DNA from: DASQHW01 sp038209365
GTDB taxonomy: Bacteria > Actinomycetota > Acidimicrobiia > IMCC26256 > PALSA-610
Assembly: GCA_038209365.1 (NCBI GenBank)
Contig: JBBQXS010000022.1
Span: 1-63,953, forward strand
Direction: 5' to 3'
Length of the DNA: 63,953 bases
Under the pieces are notes generated by a model. The model was given only the letters and a program-made list of their open reading frames with translations, had not been told where the DNA came from and did no database searches. The stretch's first letter is position 1; each line of letters starts with the position of its first letter. Made by a program: the position numbers and the translations under genes. This document shows positions 25,810 through 34,031 of this stretch, piece after piece.

Positions 25810-26259
25810 TCAGGTCTCGGGTGCGAGCTCCTGCATGCCTTGGACGACGAAAGCTCGGAGGTCGTCGAAGCCCGCGAACGGCGCGCTGTCGGCATCAGCG
25901 CGTGCGAGCACCTCGTCGGGCGATGCACCCGCGCCGAGGCCCGCATACAGATACACGACCGCCGACGAGCGCGGCCCGGCCCTGCACGTCACCAGTGTCG
26001 GCCGCGGCAATCGATCGAGCGCCGCGACGTGTTGTCGTGCCATCTCCATGTCGAGGACCCGCGGCGGATCTGAAATGATGTTCGCCGATTCCGGAACCGC
26101 GGCTTGCACCTGGCTGTACGACATTCCGCCGTCCATCGCCGCGAACTCCTCGCCGCAGAGGTACAGCCACGATGCCGCTCCGGTTTCGCGAGCGAAGTGG
26201 TCGGGATCCCCGATCGGTCCACGGTTGAAGGTCAGATCCGCGGGCACCTCGAAATCCAT
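25810..26259 (-). CDS. DUF442-like (beta-lactamase-hydrolase-type) phosphatase
   Basis: Protein of 149 residues with a phosphatase loop TLVTCRAGPRSSAV (Cys near 101), the Cys-x4-Arg form found in DUF442/Blh-type tyrosine phosphatase relatives rather than the standard Cys-x5-Arg. An Asp-rich loop and an RQHVAALDRLPRP helix precede it. In other bacteria such domains accompany sulfide or persulfide metabolism; nothing of that kind is next to it here. GGAGG lies 12 nt before the ATG. Confidence 0.75.
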   Translation of the reverse strand: MDFEVPADLTFNRGPIGDPDHFARETGAASWLYLCGEEFAAMDGGMSYSQVQAAVPESANIISDPPRVLDMEMARQHVAALDRLPRPTLVTCRAGPRSSAVVYLYAGLGAGASPDEVLARADADSAPFAGFDDLRAFVVQGMQELAPET

Positions 26260-26325
26260 CTTCGTACGGTACCTCCGCGAGCGGGCCTCCCGACCGGCGT
26301 GTCCGGCTCGTAATAGCTTGCTCCG

Positions 26326-27618
26326 GTGCTTCGCCGGTTGAGTGCAGTTGGAAGCCGATCCCTCCTGGGAACCGCCCTCCTGCTGATCGCGCTCGCGCTG
26401 ACGATCCGTGTAGGGGTACTCGCCGCTGCCACTGCGGCTGCGCCATCCGACAGCGCCGGCGACGTCGTCTACCACGCGCAGCTCGTCAGTGATCCGATCG
26501 GACATCTTCGGCACTCGGCGCCGAACGTTTCGCAGTACGCGCCCTACCTGGGCTTCCTGGAGTGGGTGACCACCAAGCCTTGGCTCGCGTTGGGCGCGAG
26601 CGAAACGACGGCGCTGCGTCTCGGCTCGATCGTCTGGGACCTGGTGGGGATGTGCGTACTGCTCTACGCCACCGCAAGGCGCTTCCCCGGACACATGCTC
26701 TTCGTCGGGCTCATGTGGGCGGCATCGCCCCTGCTCTGGGCCGCCTCGGCCTACTCGGGACAGGACGAGACGATCTCTGCAGCAATTGTCGCGGCGGCCG
26801 TACTCCTCCTGTTCGTGCGCCGTCGATGTGCCGCAGTCGCGGTATGCGTCATCGGCCTGTTCATTGCGAAGGTTCTCTTGGTGCCGGTGGTCGCGGCGCT
26901 GCTGCTGACGGCGCCTCGCGGGACGCGTCTCCGGGCGTGGGCGACTGCGGGCCTGACCGTGTTGGCGGCGGGCGCGGTGACCGGGTTGCTGAGCGGCACC
27001 GACGGGATCACCCAGCAGATCAGCTACCGCACGGAAATCGTGGGATTCTCGGTATCGTTCTGGTCGACCCTCGTCCTGCACCGGAGCCTTGCATCCGACA
27101 CCGCGATCCATCTGTCGATCGCGTTCGTGTGCGCCGCGCTGTTGAGCGTCGTGGTCATCTGGTCCAGGCACCGGAACGAAGGGATATTGGAGGCACCTCG
27201 ACTTGCTGCCGCCCTGTTGTTCGTGACCTTTGCGTTGCTCGCCGTTTCGAATCCCGAATACCTCTGCATCGCCGCTCCGGTGGCGATCGTGGGCTGCATC
27301 GGTTTTGCATTGTCTTCGCAGTCCTTGCTGTTGGTCGTGGTGGCGACTCTTGCCTGGGCGATCAATGGCGTCTATTACCTGTTGCGCAAGGCGTACGACC
27401 CCACCGGCTCTCTTCTCCCTCGCACCGGGATCGAACACGCGATAGGCGGCCGAGTCCGTTTGCTGGACGTGACACATCAGGCACTGCTGGCCGCGTTCTT
27501 GTTCTCTACTCTCCTGCTTGCGTGGAACTACGTGACCGGTCTTCGGCACTCTGACGCGAAGGACGATGTGAGTGTTGATCACGAGCGCCGGATTCCATAT
27601 TCGGTCACGCCACCATGA
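26326..27618 (+). CDS. Polytopic membrane protein, GT-C/GT87-like glycosyltransferase candidate
   Basis: Protein of 430 residues with about ten to eleven hydrophobic helices. The first extracytoplasmic loop after helix 1 has an acidic, aromatic stretch (DSAGDVVYHAQLVSDPIGHLRHSAPN), the usual place of the catalytic Asp in GT-C enzymes using polyprenol-phosphate sugars; ASAYSGQDETISAA follows helix 4. Not a confident family match. Start GTG, 6 nt after TAGCTT. No other cell-envelope sugar genes are adjacent. Confidence 0.65.
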   Translation: MLRRLSAVGSRSLLGTALLLIALALTIRVGVLAAATAAAPSDSAGDVVYHAQLVSDPIGHLRHSAPNVSQYAPYLGFLEWVTTKPWLALGASETTALRLGSIVWDLVGMCVLLYATARRFPGHMLFVGLMWAASPLLWAASAYSGQDETISAAIVAAAVLLLFVRRRCAAVAVCVIGLFIAKVLLVPVVAALLLTAPRGTRLRAWATAGLTVLAAGAVTGLLSGTDGITQQISYRTEIVGFSVSFWSTLVLHRSLASDTAIHLSIAFVCAALLSVVVIWSRHRNEGILEAPRLAAALLFVTFALLAVSNPEYLCIAAPVAIVGCIGFALSSQSLLLVVVATLAWAINGVYYLLRKAYDPTGSLLPRTGIEHAIGGRVRLLDVTHQALLAAFLFSTLLLAWNYVTGLRHSDAKDDVSVDHERRIPYSVTPP

Positions 27619-27649
27619 CCGTCGTCGACATCGGGCCTAAGGTCTCCCC

Positions 27650-28084
27650 ATGACGATCGTGGATGACCTGCTCGCCCACCCCGGGCTCTACCTCGGTATC
27701 GACACCGTCGCGGACTCGGACCGCCGGGGCGCGGCGCGGATTGTCGTGACGCCGTTGCCGGGCGGGGCCGGGGTCACCCTCGACTACGAGGTCCTCAACG
27801 CCGCGGATCCGGACCGGATTCGAGGCCACGTCGAACACACGATGGTGGCGCGAACCCATGACGGTGGCGCCGTCATGGTGATCGGCCACGCCCACGCTCA
27901 GTCGGTCGCGATCCTTCGGGAGACCGAGCCGGGAACATTCGAGCTCGGTTCGGAGAGCTCGCCCTTCCCGATGAAGGTCGTGATGTCGATGCCGGCCCCC
28001 GGCCGCCTCCGTCATTCCTGGTGGTACGGCGCACCCGGAGAGGAAGCAGTCGAGCGCGACGTCTCGGAGCTCGCCCGAACCTGA
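27650..28084 (+). CDS. Hypothetical protein, probable small beta-barrel
   Basis: Protein of 144 residues, MTIVDDLLAHPGLYLG..., without signal peptide or membrane helix. Alternating hydrophobic strands (RIVVTPLPGGAGVTLDYEV, GAVMVIGHAHAQSVAIL, HSWWYGAPGEE) suggest a lipocalin/THAP4-like or DUF1579-like barrel, but no family is recognised. The ATG has a TAAGGT box 6 nt upstream. Its last 73 bases overlap the convergent DUF1772 gene. Confidence 0.72.
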   Translation: MTIVDDLLAHPGLYLGIDTVADSDRRGAARIVVTPLPGGAGVTLDYEVLNAADPDRIRGHVEHTMVARTHDGGAVMVIGHAHAQSVAILRETEPGTFELGSESSPFPMKVVMSMPAPGRLRHSWWYGAPGEEAVERDVSELART

Positions 28085-28602
28085 ACCATCCCGGCGTGCC
28101 CGTCGGAATCGGGCCGCTCGCCGGAGTGGTCAGACAGGCTACGAACGGCACCGAGGGCGGCCACCGCGCCGAGCAAAACGCGGATGGTGTGCCACCGTCG
28201 CCAACGCACGAGCAGCGCGGATGTCTCCTCGACGCGGAGGTCGTGACCATTGAACCGCGCGTTGGCGGGTTCGTTGACGACCATCGTCACGACGGTCACT
28301 CCCATGGTGCATGCCGCCGCCAGCCATAGCGGTCGTCGTCGAGCGCGCGGCAGGTCACGGCTCACGACGGCCGCCGCGGTTGCCGAGAGCGTTGCTGCCG
28401 CACCGAGCGGGAACATCACTGAGCCGATCCGACCCGAGTTGTGTCTGAACCATCCTCGAAACGCGTCAGGTGGAAGACGCTGCCAGAACGGCACCAACAC
28501 CACGCGGATCAGCACCATCGCCCCGGCAAACAGCGCGGACAGCGCGGCCGACAGCACTCGAACGGACCACGTAAACCTCACCCCCTCAGATTGCCCGACC
28601 AC
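28012..28602 (-). CDS. DUF1772-family (anthrone oxygenase-like) membrane protein
   Basis: Protein of 196 residues with four hydrophobic helices. The spacing fits DUF1772: LSALFAGAMVLIRVVLVPFW, FPLGAAATLSATAAAVVS, VTMVVNEPANARF and a WRRWHTIRVLLGAVAALG segment with the conserved Trp-His-x-x-Arg. The start may be the GTG at 28602 or a GTG 7 codons later behind a GAGGGG site. The last 25 residues are low in structure and lie antisense to the neighbouring gene, so the true functional end may be earlier. Confidence 0.75.
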   Translation of the reverse strand: MVGQSEGVRFTWSVRVLSAALSALFAGAMVLIRVVLVPFWQRLPPDAFRGWFRHNSGRIGSVMFPLGAAATLSATAAAVVSRDLPRARRRPLWLAAACTMGVTVVTMVVNEPANARFNGHDLRVEETSALLVRWRRWHTIRVLLGAVAALGAVRSLSDHSGERPDSDGHAGMVQVRASSETSRSTASSPGAPYHQE

Positions 28603-28651
28603 GAGCGGTTCTTCGAGGGCGACCTTCGACGTTGGCGCGCTTCAATCCGCC

Positions 28652-29077
28652 TTACGACGCACTTCGCTCTTGGAGTTTCGTGCGGTCGCTGCCGAGTTCG
28701 AGCCTGATGAGAGCGCCGCAGGTCTCGGACAGCTCGCCGCGCTGCCTCGGCGACGGGTGCACTTTCCCTGCAGTACGCGCGTGCACGACCTGCACGCCGT
28801 CGACCGCTACTCGCAACGTCACCGCGACGGGCGTCGTGTCGTCGGTACGCCTCGCCAGGAATGGTCCGCGGCCGTAGAAGGGAGTGAAAGGAGACATCTG
28901 CGTTGCGCAGGACTGTTCCTGACAGAGCGTGAACCGTCCCCGCGTAACCCATCGATCGGGAAGTGTCCCGACGTCCACACTCACCCCAGGGGCAGGGCAC
29001 TGAGCCCCGGGCGTCGTGTGACCGCCGCAAGCACCCGCGAACACTGCAAGCGCCACCGCCGCGGCGACGTTCCTCAC
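28652..29077 (-). CDS. Putative lipoprotein
   Basis: Protein of 141 residues with a GTG start, a short hydrophobic signal segment and a lipobox FAGAC at about 14-18, followed by GGHTTPG. Mature part contains three further Cys residues (QCPAPG, LCQEQSC) that could form disulfides outside the membrane. No domain recognised. It lies 49 bp beyond the DUF1772 start on the same strand, so both are likely in one transcript. Confidence 0.72.
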   Translation of the reverse strand: MRNVAAAVALAVFAGACGGHTTPGAQCPAPGVSVDVGTLPDRWVTRGRFTLCQEQSCATQMSPFTPFYGRGPFLARRTDDTTPVAVTLRVAVDGVQVVHARTAGKVHPSPRQRGELSETCGALIRLELGSDRTKLQERSAS

Positions 29078-29186
29078 GCAGCATCAGACGATACCGGCCC
29101 GGCGAAAGTTCCGCCTTGCATGACATCGTCAGGCAGTATTCCCCAGAGCAGCGAGACGCCGACGAACAGATCGGGCATCGGGTGGG

Positions 29187-29660
29187 CTACGGCTCGCGCC
29201 AGATGGTGTGCTGCGGTGCCGGATCGCCGTGTCCCGTCGTTCTTGTCAGCAGGCACGAGTCGATGTCGAACGCGAACAACGCGTCGTCCTCCGCCGGCGG
29301 CATCACCGGGAACTGCGATCGCTCTTCGACGAACTGTGTCGACAAATTCTCTCGAACGTCACTGCTGGTGACGAGGCGCGCCTGACCGGTGACGTAGAAC
29401 GCGTCCTCATTGTCCGGGCAAGGGAACGAGTGCATCGCGTACGCACCGTCACGTCGAAGATCTCCTTGCTTCGGCGACGGGATGATGAAGGCGAAGAGCC
29501 CGGCATCTGAAAGGAGCGGGCACATCGGGTGCAGACGCGGCCGCGCATCTCGGCGCGTGGTCGCGATGAACGCGAGCCCGACCCCATGTTGGTAGAGCAG
29601 GGCTTTCCCGGCGTCGGCAAGGTCCGGCTGCTCTTCGGTGAATGCAATCCACGTGACCAT
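29187..29660 (-). CDS. Pyridoxamine 5'-phosphate oxidase-like (PPOX) protein
   Basis: Split-barrel flavin/F420-binding fold protein of about 157 residues. The N-terminal helix (AGKALLYQHGVGLAFIATTRRDARPRLHPMCP) leads into the barrel with GLFAFIIPSPKQGDLRRDGAYAMHSFP, as in small actinobacterial PPOX proteins. Several in-frame ATG codons lie close together (29660, 29666, 29678). It is 41 bp downstream of a methyltransferase gene on the same strand. Cofactor and substrate unknown. Confidence 0.82.
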   Translation of the reverse strand: MVTWIAFTEEQPDLADAGKALLYQHGVGLAFIATTRRDARPRLHPMCPLLSDAGLFAFIIPSPKQGDLRRDGAYAMHSFPCPDNEDAFYVTGQARLVTSSDVRENLSTQFVEERSQFPVMPPAEDDALFAFDIDSCLLTRTTGHGDPAPQHTIWREP

Positions 29661-29701
29661 ACGCATACATTGCCCCATCGAGCGCAGTGCTTCGAGGGCC
29701 G

Positions 29702-30487
29702 CTACGGCGCCTTCTCCCACACCGAGATGTGGTTCCGGCTCTCGCTCGTGAAGGGCGCACGGTGCCAGTCGCTCCAACGCTCGCGCAGTGACATTCCAGC
29801 GAGTCGGGCCATGAGGTCCAGCTCCGACGGCCAGACGTAGCGATGGGGCGCCGAACGAGTCTCGAGCTTGCCGTCGATCACCCAATGGTGATGCGAGAAC
29901 GCGATCTGCGCCGCGACGTCGTACTCCTCGAAGCCAAGATGGGTGGGCGTCGCGGTGAAGACGTGGATCGTCTCGCCGGGAGGGAGACGTTGAAGCTCGG
30001 GGATGTAGTTCTCGATGACGAAACATCCGCCGGGCTCCAGGTGGGCGGCGACGTTGCGGAAGGACTCGACCTGTTCGTCCTGGGTGGTCAGGTTCGTGAT
30101 CGTGTTGCGCAGGAGGTAGGCGAGCGTGAACGTTCCGCCCACTTTCGCGGTCGCGAAATCGCCGACGGTCACGCCGATGTCCGTGGCATCCTGCTGCGAG
30201 CGGAGCTGCGAGACCATGGCGGGCGACAGCTCGATCCCGTGCACGTGAACACCCCGGCGGCTGAGCGGCAACGCGATGCGCCCGGTGCCGATGCCGAGCT
30301 CGAGCGCGGGGCCCGCTCCTGCCAGGCCGGCGAGGAAGCTCACTGCCGGGTCGACCACCGAAGCATCGAACAGCTCCGGCCACAACGTCTCGTACCGCTG
30401 CGCGATCCATTCGTCGAAGTGGGGCTCCGGCACGCGGCAAAGCATGACAAGCATCTCGTGCCGGCTGCGAGCGAATTCCGCCCTCAC
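29702..30487 (-). CDS. Class I SAM-dependent methyltransferase
   Basis: Protein of up to 261 residues. Methyltransferase core: ALELGIGTGRIALPLSRRGVHVHGIELSPAMV (motifs I and II), VGDFATAKVGGTFTLAYLLRNTI, and LEPGGCFVIENYIPEL. Similar proteins methylate small molecules; the substrate is unknown. The start is uncertain: GTG at 30487 or the ATG 11 codons on. Confidence 0.85.
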   Translation of the reverse strand: MRAEFARSRHEMLVMLCRVPEPHFDEWIAQRYETLWPELFDASVVDPAVSFLAGLAGAGPALELGIGTGRIALPLSRRGVHVHGIELSPAMVSQLRSQQDATDIGVTVGDFATAKVGGTFTLAYLLRNTITNLTTQDEQVESFRNVAAHLEPGGCFVIENYIPELQRLPPGETIHVFTATPTHLGFEEYDVAAQIAFSHHHWVIDGKLETRSAPHRYVWPSELDLMARLAGMSLRERWSDWHRAPFTSESRNHISVWEKAP

Positions 30488-30542
30488 CGCCGGGCCCGGT
30501 CAAGGCGCTGTGGTCTTCATCAGGCAGTCGGGTACCCGCAGA

Positions 30543-31589
30543 TCACGACTTGGCGGCCGCGTCCTTCGCTGCTTGCCAGTTCCCGAGCATCGTGCCGAAG
30601 TTCGCCGGGTTGTAGACGTCCTCCTCCCGGGACCAGCGCCCGTCGCCCGCGTAATCGATCATCGACCAGTTCGTGGTCGAGTATTGGGTCCCGTCGCCGG
30701 GATCGGGCATGTGGGTTCGCGCACAGAACACGACACGGCCATTCGGCTCGTCGAAGAGCACCCAATCGTGCGTATAGGTCATCTGGTCGTTCGGCTGCTG
30801 CTTCATCAGCGGCACGATCCACTGGCGAACCGCCTCGCGACCGTGCATCTCGCCGAAGACATGCTCGATGTACGTGCAATCGTCGGTGAAGAGATCCGCG
30901 AACGCGTTGTAGTCGCCGGATGCCGCGCACTCATCGGATACCCGCGAGAATTGCTCGAATGCCTCGCGCAACTCGCCGAGCGGGTAATTCTTCATCAGAT
31001 CCCTCCCTCGGTCCTGGGCGTGGTTCGCGTGCCGGCCCGGCGCGGGTCGGTGCGCCGAGGCGAGCCGCTCGCACAGCGCAAGATACGACTCGTCCGTTCC
31101 ACCCGCGGCCGAGATCACCGGCACTCCGCGCGCGATTGCGTCTCGGAGGAGACCGTCGCTCGCCGCTGACACCTCGTTACCGACCGCTTCGTCATCGAGA
31201 TCGCCTTCCGGGTGCGCGGCGCCTGCACTCGCGTACTCCGCTCGTCGCATCCGAAATCGCTGCGTGATCCGGTCGGTGTCGTCGGCGAGGAGCACCTCGA
31301 CGAACGGCACGTCGCTTTCCCCGGCGAGGAGCTCCAGCCGCTCGCGGTACTCGGGTCGGCCGAGGTACTGGGGGACGACCACGTCGTGTCCGTTGCGCAA
31401 GTGGGCGCGGGCCAGTGCAAGGGCGAGATCGCGTGCGACGAGCTTCGACGTGTCGAACCTGGCCCACTGTCCGAGGTGTGTGCGGATCGAGTCGATGTCA
31501 ATAATGAGCGCGAGCGGATGCTCGTCGGCATACCGGTGCGCCAGTGTCGACTTGCCGACGCCGGGCGCGCCGTTGATCAGGAGCAGCAC
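30543..31589 (-). CDS. P-loop kinase (zeta-toxin/AAA type) fused to a SnoaL-like domain
   Basis: One continuous frame of 348 codons. Residues 1-195 form a P-loop kinase: Walker A GAPGVGKST at 7-15, DIDSIRTHLGQW, VVVPQYLGRPEYRERLE and a lid with RITQRFRMRRAEY, like small gluconate/zeta-type kinases. Residues from about 199 (MKNYPLGELREAF) form a SnoaL/NTF2-like domain of 150 residues with TYIEHVFGEMHGREAVRQWI and VVFCARTHMPDP. A GGGAGGG site lies 5 nt before the ATG of that part (30995), so it may also be made alone. GTG start 7 nt after TACCGT. A missing stop by sequence error is an alternative explanation. Confidence 0.8.
   Translation of the reverse strand: MLLLINGAPGVGKSTLAHRYADEHPLALIIDIDSIRTHLGQWARFDTSKLVARDLALALARAHLRNGHDVVVPQYLGRPEYRERLELLAGESDVPFVEVLLADDTDRITQRFRMRRAEYASAGAAHPEGDLDDEAVGNEVSAASDGLLRDAIARGVPVISAAGGTDESYLALCERLASAHRPAPGRHANHAQDRGRDLMKNYPLGELREAFEQFSRVSDECAASGDYNAFADLFTDDCTYIEHVFGEMHGREAVRQWIVPLMKQQPNDQMTYTHDWVLFDEPNGRVVFCARTHMPDPGDGTQYSTTNWSMIDYAGDGRWSREEDVYNPANFGTMLGNWQAAKDAAAKS
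31001..31007 (-). promoter_or_regulatory. Internal ribosome binding site for the SnoaL-like domain
   Basis: GGGAGGG on the minus strand, five bases before an in-frame ATG (30995) at the exact start of the SnoaL-like domain, inside the longer kinase frame. It implies a separate 150-residue product or an ancestral gene boundary. Confidence 0.6.
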
Positions 31590-31653
31590 GTCGCCGACGG
31601 TAGCTTCACGCGCGGTCCATCAGCGCGAAGCAATGGCCCCGAGCCGTCGAGAG

Positions 31654-31697
31654 CGTGGTCACCGCTCCCGACGCATCCGTCGGAATTCGTGCCCACG
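31654..31697. repeat. Palindromic repeat family C, copy 2
   Basis: A 44-bp element matching 23885-23928 in length and layout: CGTGGTCAC and the imperfect arm GTGCCCACG at the ends, CCCGAC and GTCGG inside. It is 130 bp downstream of the DinB gene stop and 65 bp upstream of the kinase gene. No gene was found in the rest of the 237-bp gap. Confidence 0.7.
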
Positions 31698-31826
31698 CCA
31701 AGCGTGCCTGTTCGAGATTTCAGTGGATCTCGCCGGAATCGGGTGTCGCCGATGCCACCACCTCGAGATTCCCGGTCGCAGCTGTCGAGCCGGCAAGTGC
31801 CCGAGCCGCCGAGCGCTTGTCGTTCT

Positions 31827-32534
31827 TCAGCGGTGGGCGAGCACATCGAGGTCCCGGTTTGCGAACCAGTTGTGGTGCCACTCCTCGTCGAAGACCGTCG
31901 AAAGGGACGAGAGGACCGTGTGCTCACCGCACCGTTGTTGCAGACCTGCGTCGGTCAGGTCGGTGACGAGGGCGCGGACGATGGCCATCCGATCTTCTCG
32001 CGCGGCAACGACCTCGCCGAACGACGGGTCAGCGCGCGGGTCGATACCGAACGGCGCCGGGTCTGTGACGAAGCTCGGCAGCACGCCGAACGGATGGAAG
32101 TGATCGGTTCGACCGAGCACCGTTCCACTGATCCAGCCGTCCGTCACCATGATCAGATGACGCAGCGTCTCGAGGAACGACCACTCTTCGTCCACCCGCT
32201 GATGCAGGAGCGGCTCAGGGAGCGCGTTCGCACGTCCCTTCGTCGTCGTCCAGAGGTCCTCGATCACGGCCCACGCCTCGCGTACGCCATCGGCATCGCT
32301 CGGCCGGAGCTTGACCCGCTCGGGATAGCGACGATCCATCTCCGCCCTGATCAGGGGCGCAACCTCGATGTCATTGATCACGAGGCCGTGAATCAACCCC
32401 GAGAAGCGGGCGTCGACCAGCATCGCTTCCATCATCCGCACACCGGAGAGATTCACATTGCGCCCCCGGGCACCGGAGAGATCGACATTCACGAACTCTG
32501 CGCCCTTCAGCTCCTCGGTGTTCTCGAAGCGCAT
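31827..32534 (-). CDS. DinB-family protein with a short pentapeptide-like N-terminus
   Basis: Protein of 235 residues. The first 55 residues contain two or three pentapeptide-type turns (GAEFVNVDLSGARGRNVNLSG). The rest is a four-helix DinB-like bundle with metal-ligand His positions in VDEEWSFLETLRHLIMVTDGWI and EEWHHNWFANRDLDVL. The family includes mycothiol- or bacillithiol-dependent enzymes and nickel-binding proteins; the activity is unknown. ATG at 32534 with a G-rich site upstream. Confidence 0.85.
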   Translation of the reverse strand: MRFENTEELKGAEFVNVDLSGARGRNVNLSGVRMMEAMLVDARFSGLIHGLVINDIEVAPLIRAEMDRRYPERVKLRPSDADGVREAWAVIEDLWTTTKGRANALPEPLLHQRVDEEWSFLETLRHLIMVTDGWISGTVLGRTDHFHPFGVLPSFVTDPAPFGIDPRADPSFGEVVAAREDRMAIVRALVTDLTDAGLQQRCGEHTVLSSLSTVFDEEWHHNWFANRDLDVLAHR

Positions 32535-32736
32535 GTGACGCCCCCGACCAGGCGGTTCCGGTTCGAGCATCTTGCCCGCCGGGGTTGTTCGAGGGCCACC
32601 ACGGGCGCCACCCCGGCCGGCGCTCCCGGAGCACGAGAGATCTTCCTCTCGGGCCCGACCGGAGCGGCCGATGTTCGGGGGGCGGGCGATTCGTATCACG
32701 CCGTATCCCGGCGGACCGCCCGCTCGATTACCCAGC

Positions 32737-33399
32737 ATGAACGAACAGGACCCCGAACAGGACTTCCCCGAGCTCGAGCGGCGGCTGAAGACATTGGGTT
32801 CGGCCCCTCTCGTCCCGGGCGTCGCCGACCGGACGCTCGCGCGCCTGCGTGCAACCGGCCGGCGGAGGACGAGTGGGACGCGGCTCAAATTGCTGTCCGC
32901 GGCCGCGATCGCCGGGTTCGTCGCCGGCGGTGTCGGGCTCGCCGCGGCCGACGTGCTCCCGGCGCCCGTACAAGGTGTCGCACACCGCGCGCTCGATCCG
33001 CTCGGTATCCACGTCCCGCCCGGGCACAACCGCTACAACGACCCGACCGTGTGCCCGGGTGTCCCCTCTCGCAACCACGGCGCCTATGTCCGCGCACATG
33101 CCGGCGACCCGAACGCCGGCAAGTCACCGTGCGGCAAACCCGTTCAGTCGGTCGACCCGGCGGGCAAGGCCAAGCACGCCGATGACAAGGATCCGGGCGA
33201 CAAGAACAATGGCCACGGGCCGCCGCCGTGGGCGCACGGCCACGGCAAGAAGCGCCCGCAAGATCCCGGATCGAGCGGCCCTCACGTGACCACGAATCCG
33301 CCCAAGCCGTCGACCGCGAGCACCACGTCGAGCACCACGACGTCAACTGTCTCGACCGCCACAACGTCGCCACCCGGCGCAACGTCCACAACCACGTAA
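32737..33399 (+). CDS. Putative anti-sigma-like membrane protein
   Basis: Protein of 220 residues: a 50-residue cytoplasmic N-terminus (NEQDPEQDFPELERRL), one membrane helix (SAAAIAGFVAGGVGLAAADVLP), and an exported part with LPAPVQGVAHRALDPLGIHVP followed by a long basic, then Thr/Ser-rich tail. No zinc-binding HxxxCxxC motif. It lies 2 bp upstream of an ECF sigma gene, so a role in controlling that sigma factor is inferred from position; the order (regulator first) is the reverse of the common one. Confidence 0.7.
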   Translation: MNEQDPEQDFPELERRLKTLGSAPLVPGVADRTLARLRATGRRRTSGTRLKLLSAAAIAGFVAGGVGLAAADVLPAPVQGVAHRALDPLGIHVPPGHNRYNDPTVCPGVPSRNHGAYVRAHAGDPNAGKSPCGKPVQSVDPAGKAKHADDKDPGDKNNGHGPPPWAHGHGKKRPQDPGSSGPHVTTNPPKPSTASTTSSTTTSTVSTATTSPPGATSTTT

Positions 33400-33401
33400 C
33401 C

Positions 33402-33959
33402 ATGAACCTCGCGCCGGCAACGACTCCCGAAACCGCTCTGCCCGACCAGGCCGCCGCGCCCGGGCAAGGCATCGAGGCCGTATTTCGTCGCTACGCCCCC
33501 GCAGTACACAACTACTTGCGGGCCGCCGGCGCGGCGGACAGTGAAGACCTCTTGAGCGATGTGTTCGTAGACGTGATGCACGGCCTCGAACGGTTCCAAG
33601 GCGATGAAGACGCGTTGCGTCGATGGGTCTTCACGATCGCCCATCACAGGTTGGTCGACGAACACCGACGCCGCGCCCGACGCCGGCAGCTCCTGGGCAG
33701 GCAGACCCAGCTGCGGGTCGCGCCGCCCGACGAGCCCTTCGACCCTGCCCTCGTCTCGGCCCTCGACACGCTCACGCCCGAGCAACGTGAGGTCGTCGTG
33801 TTGAGATTCGTCGCCGACCTCTCACTCGAGACCGTCGCGGCAATGACGAACCGACCGGAAGGCGCGGTCAAGTCGCTCCAGCACCGAGCGTTGCGCAATC
33901 TCGCCGCCGTCCTCGCCGGCGCCGGCCCGGAAAGGCCGAACACGAGCTCCGAGGTCTGA
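33402..33959 (+). CDS. ECF-type RNA polymerase sigma factor
   Basis: Sigma-70 family protein of 185 residues with region 2 (FRRYAPAVHNYLRAAG, SEDLLSDVFVDVMHG, WVFTIAHHRLVDEHRRRARR) and region 4 (LTPEQREVVVLRFVADLSLETVAAMTNRPEGAVKSLQHRALRNL). No region 1 or 3, as in ECF factors. The ATG is 2 bp after the stop of the membrane protein gene, so both are translated together. Its regulon is unknown. Confidence 0.93.
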   Translation: MNLAPATTPETALPDQAAAPGQGIEAVFRRYAPAVHNYLRAAGAADSEDLLSDVFVDVMHGLERFQGDEDALRRWVFTIAHHRLVDEHRRRARRRQLLGRQTQLRVAPPDEPFDPALVSALDTLTPEQREVVVLRFVADLSLETVAAMTNRPEGAVKSLQHRALRNLAAVLAGAGPERPNTSSEV

Positions 33960-34031
33960 GGCTCCGCCGGACCCGCCAAATGTGCCCGGCGTCGCCGAGC
34001 GGATCGGCAGAGGTATGGCATTCCTCTGCGC

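Noticed and set aside
27650..28602. A frameshift explaining the 73-bp overlap of two convergent genes
   Set aside because: Both genes read well up to the overlap; the DUF1772 tail is simply unstructured, so an extended C-terminus is as likely as an error.
32535..32736. Possible riboswitch or small RNA between the DinB gene and the anti-sigma-like gene
   Set aside because: GC-rich with short inverted segments but no recognisable conserved core; nothing beyond promoter sequence can be supported.
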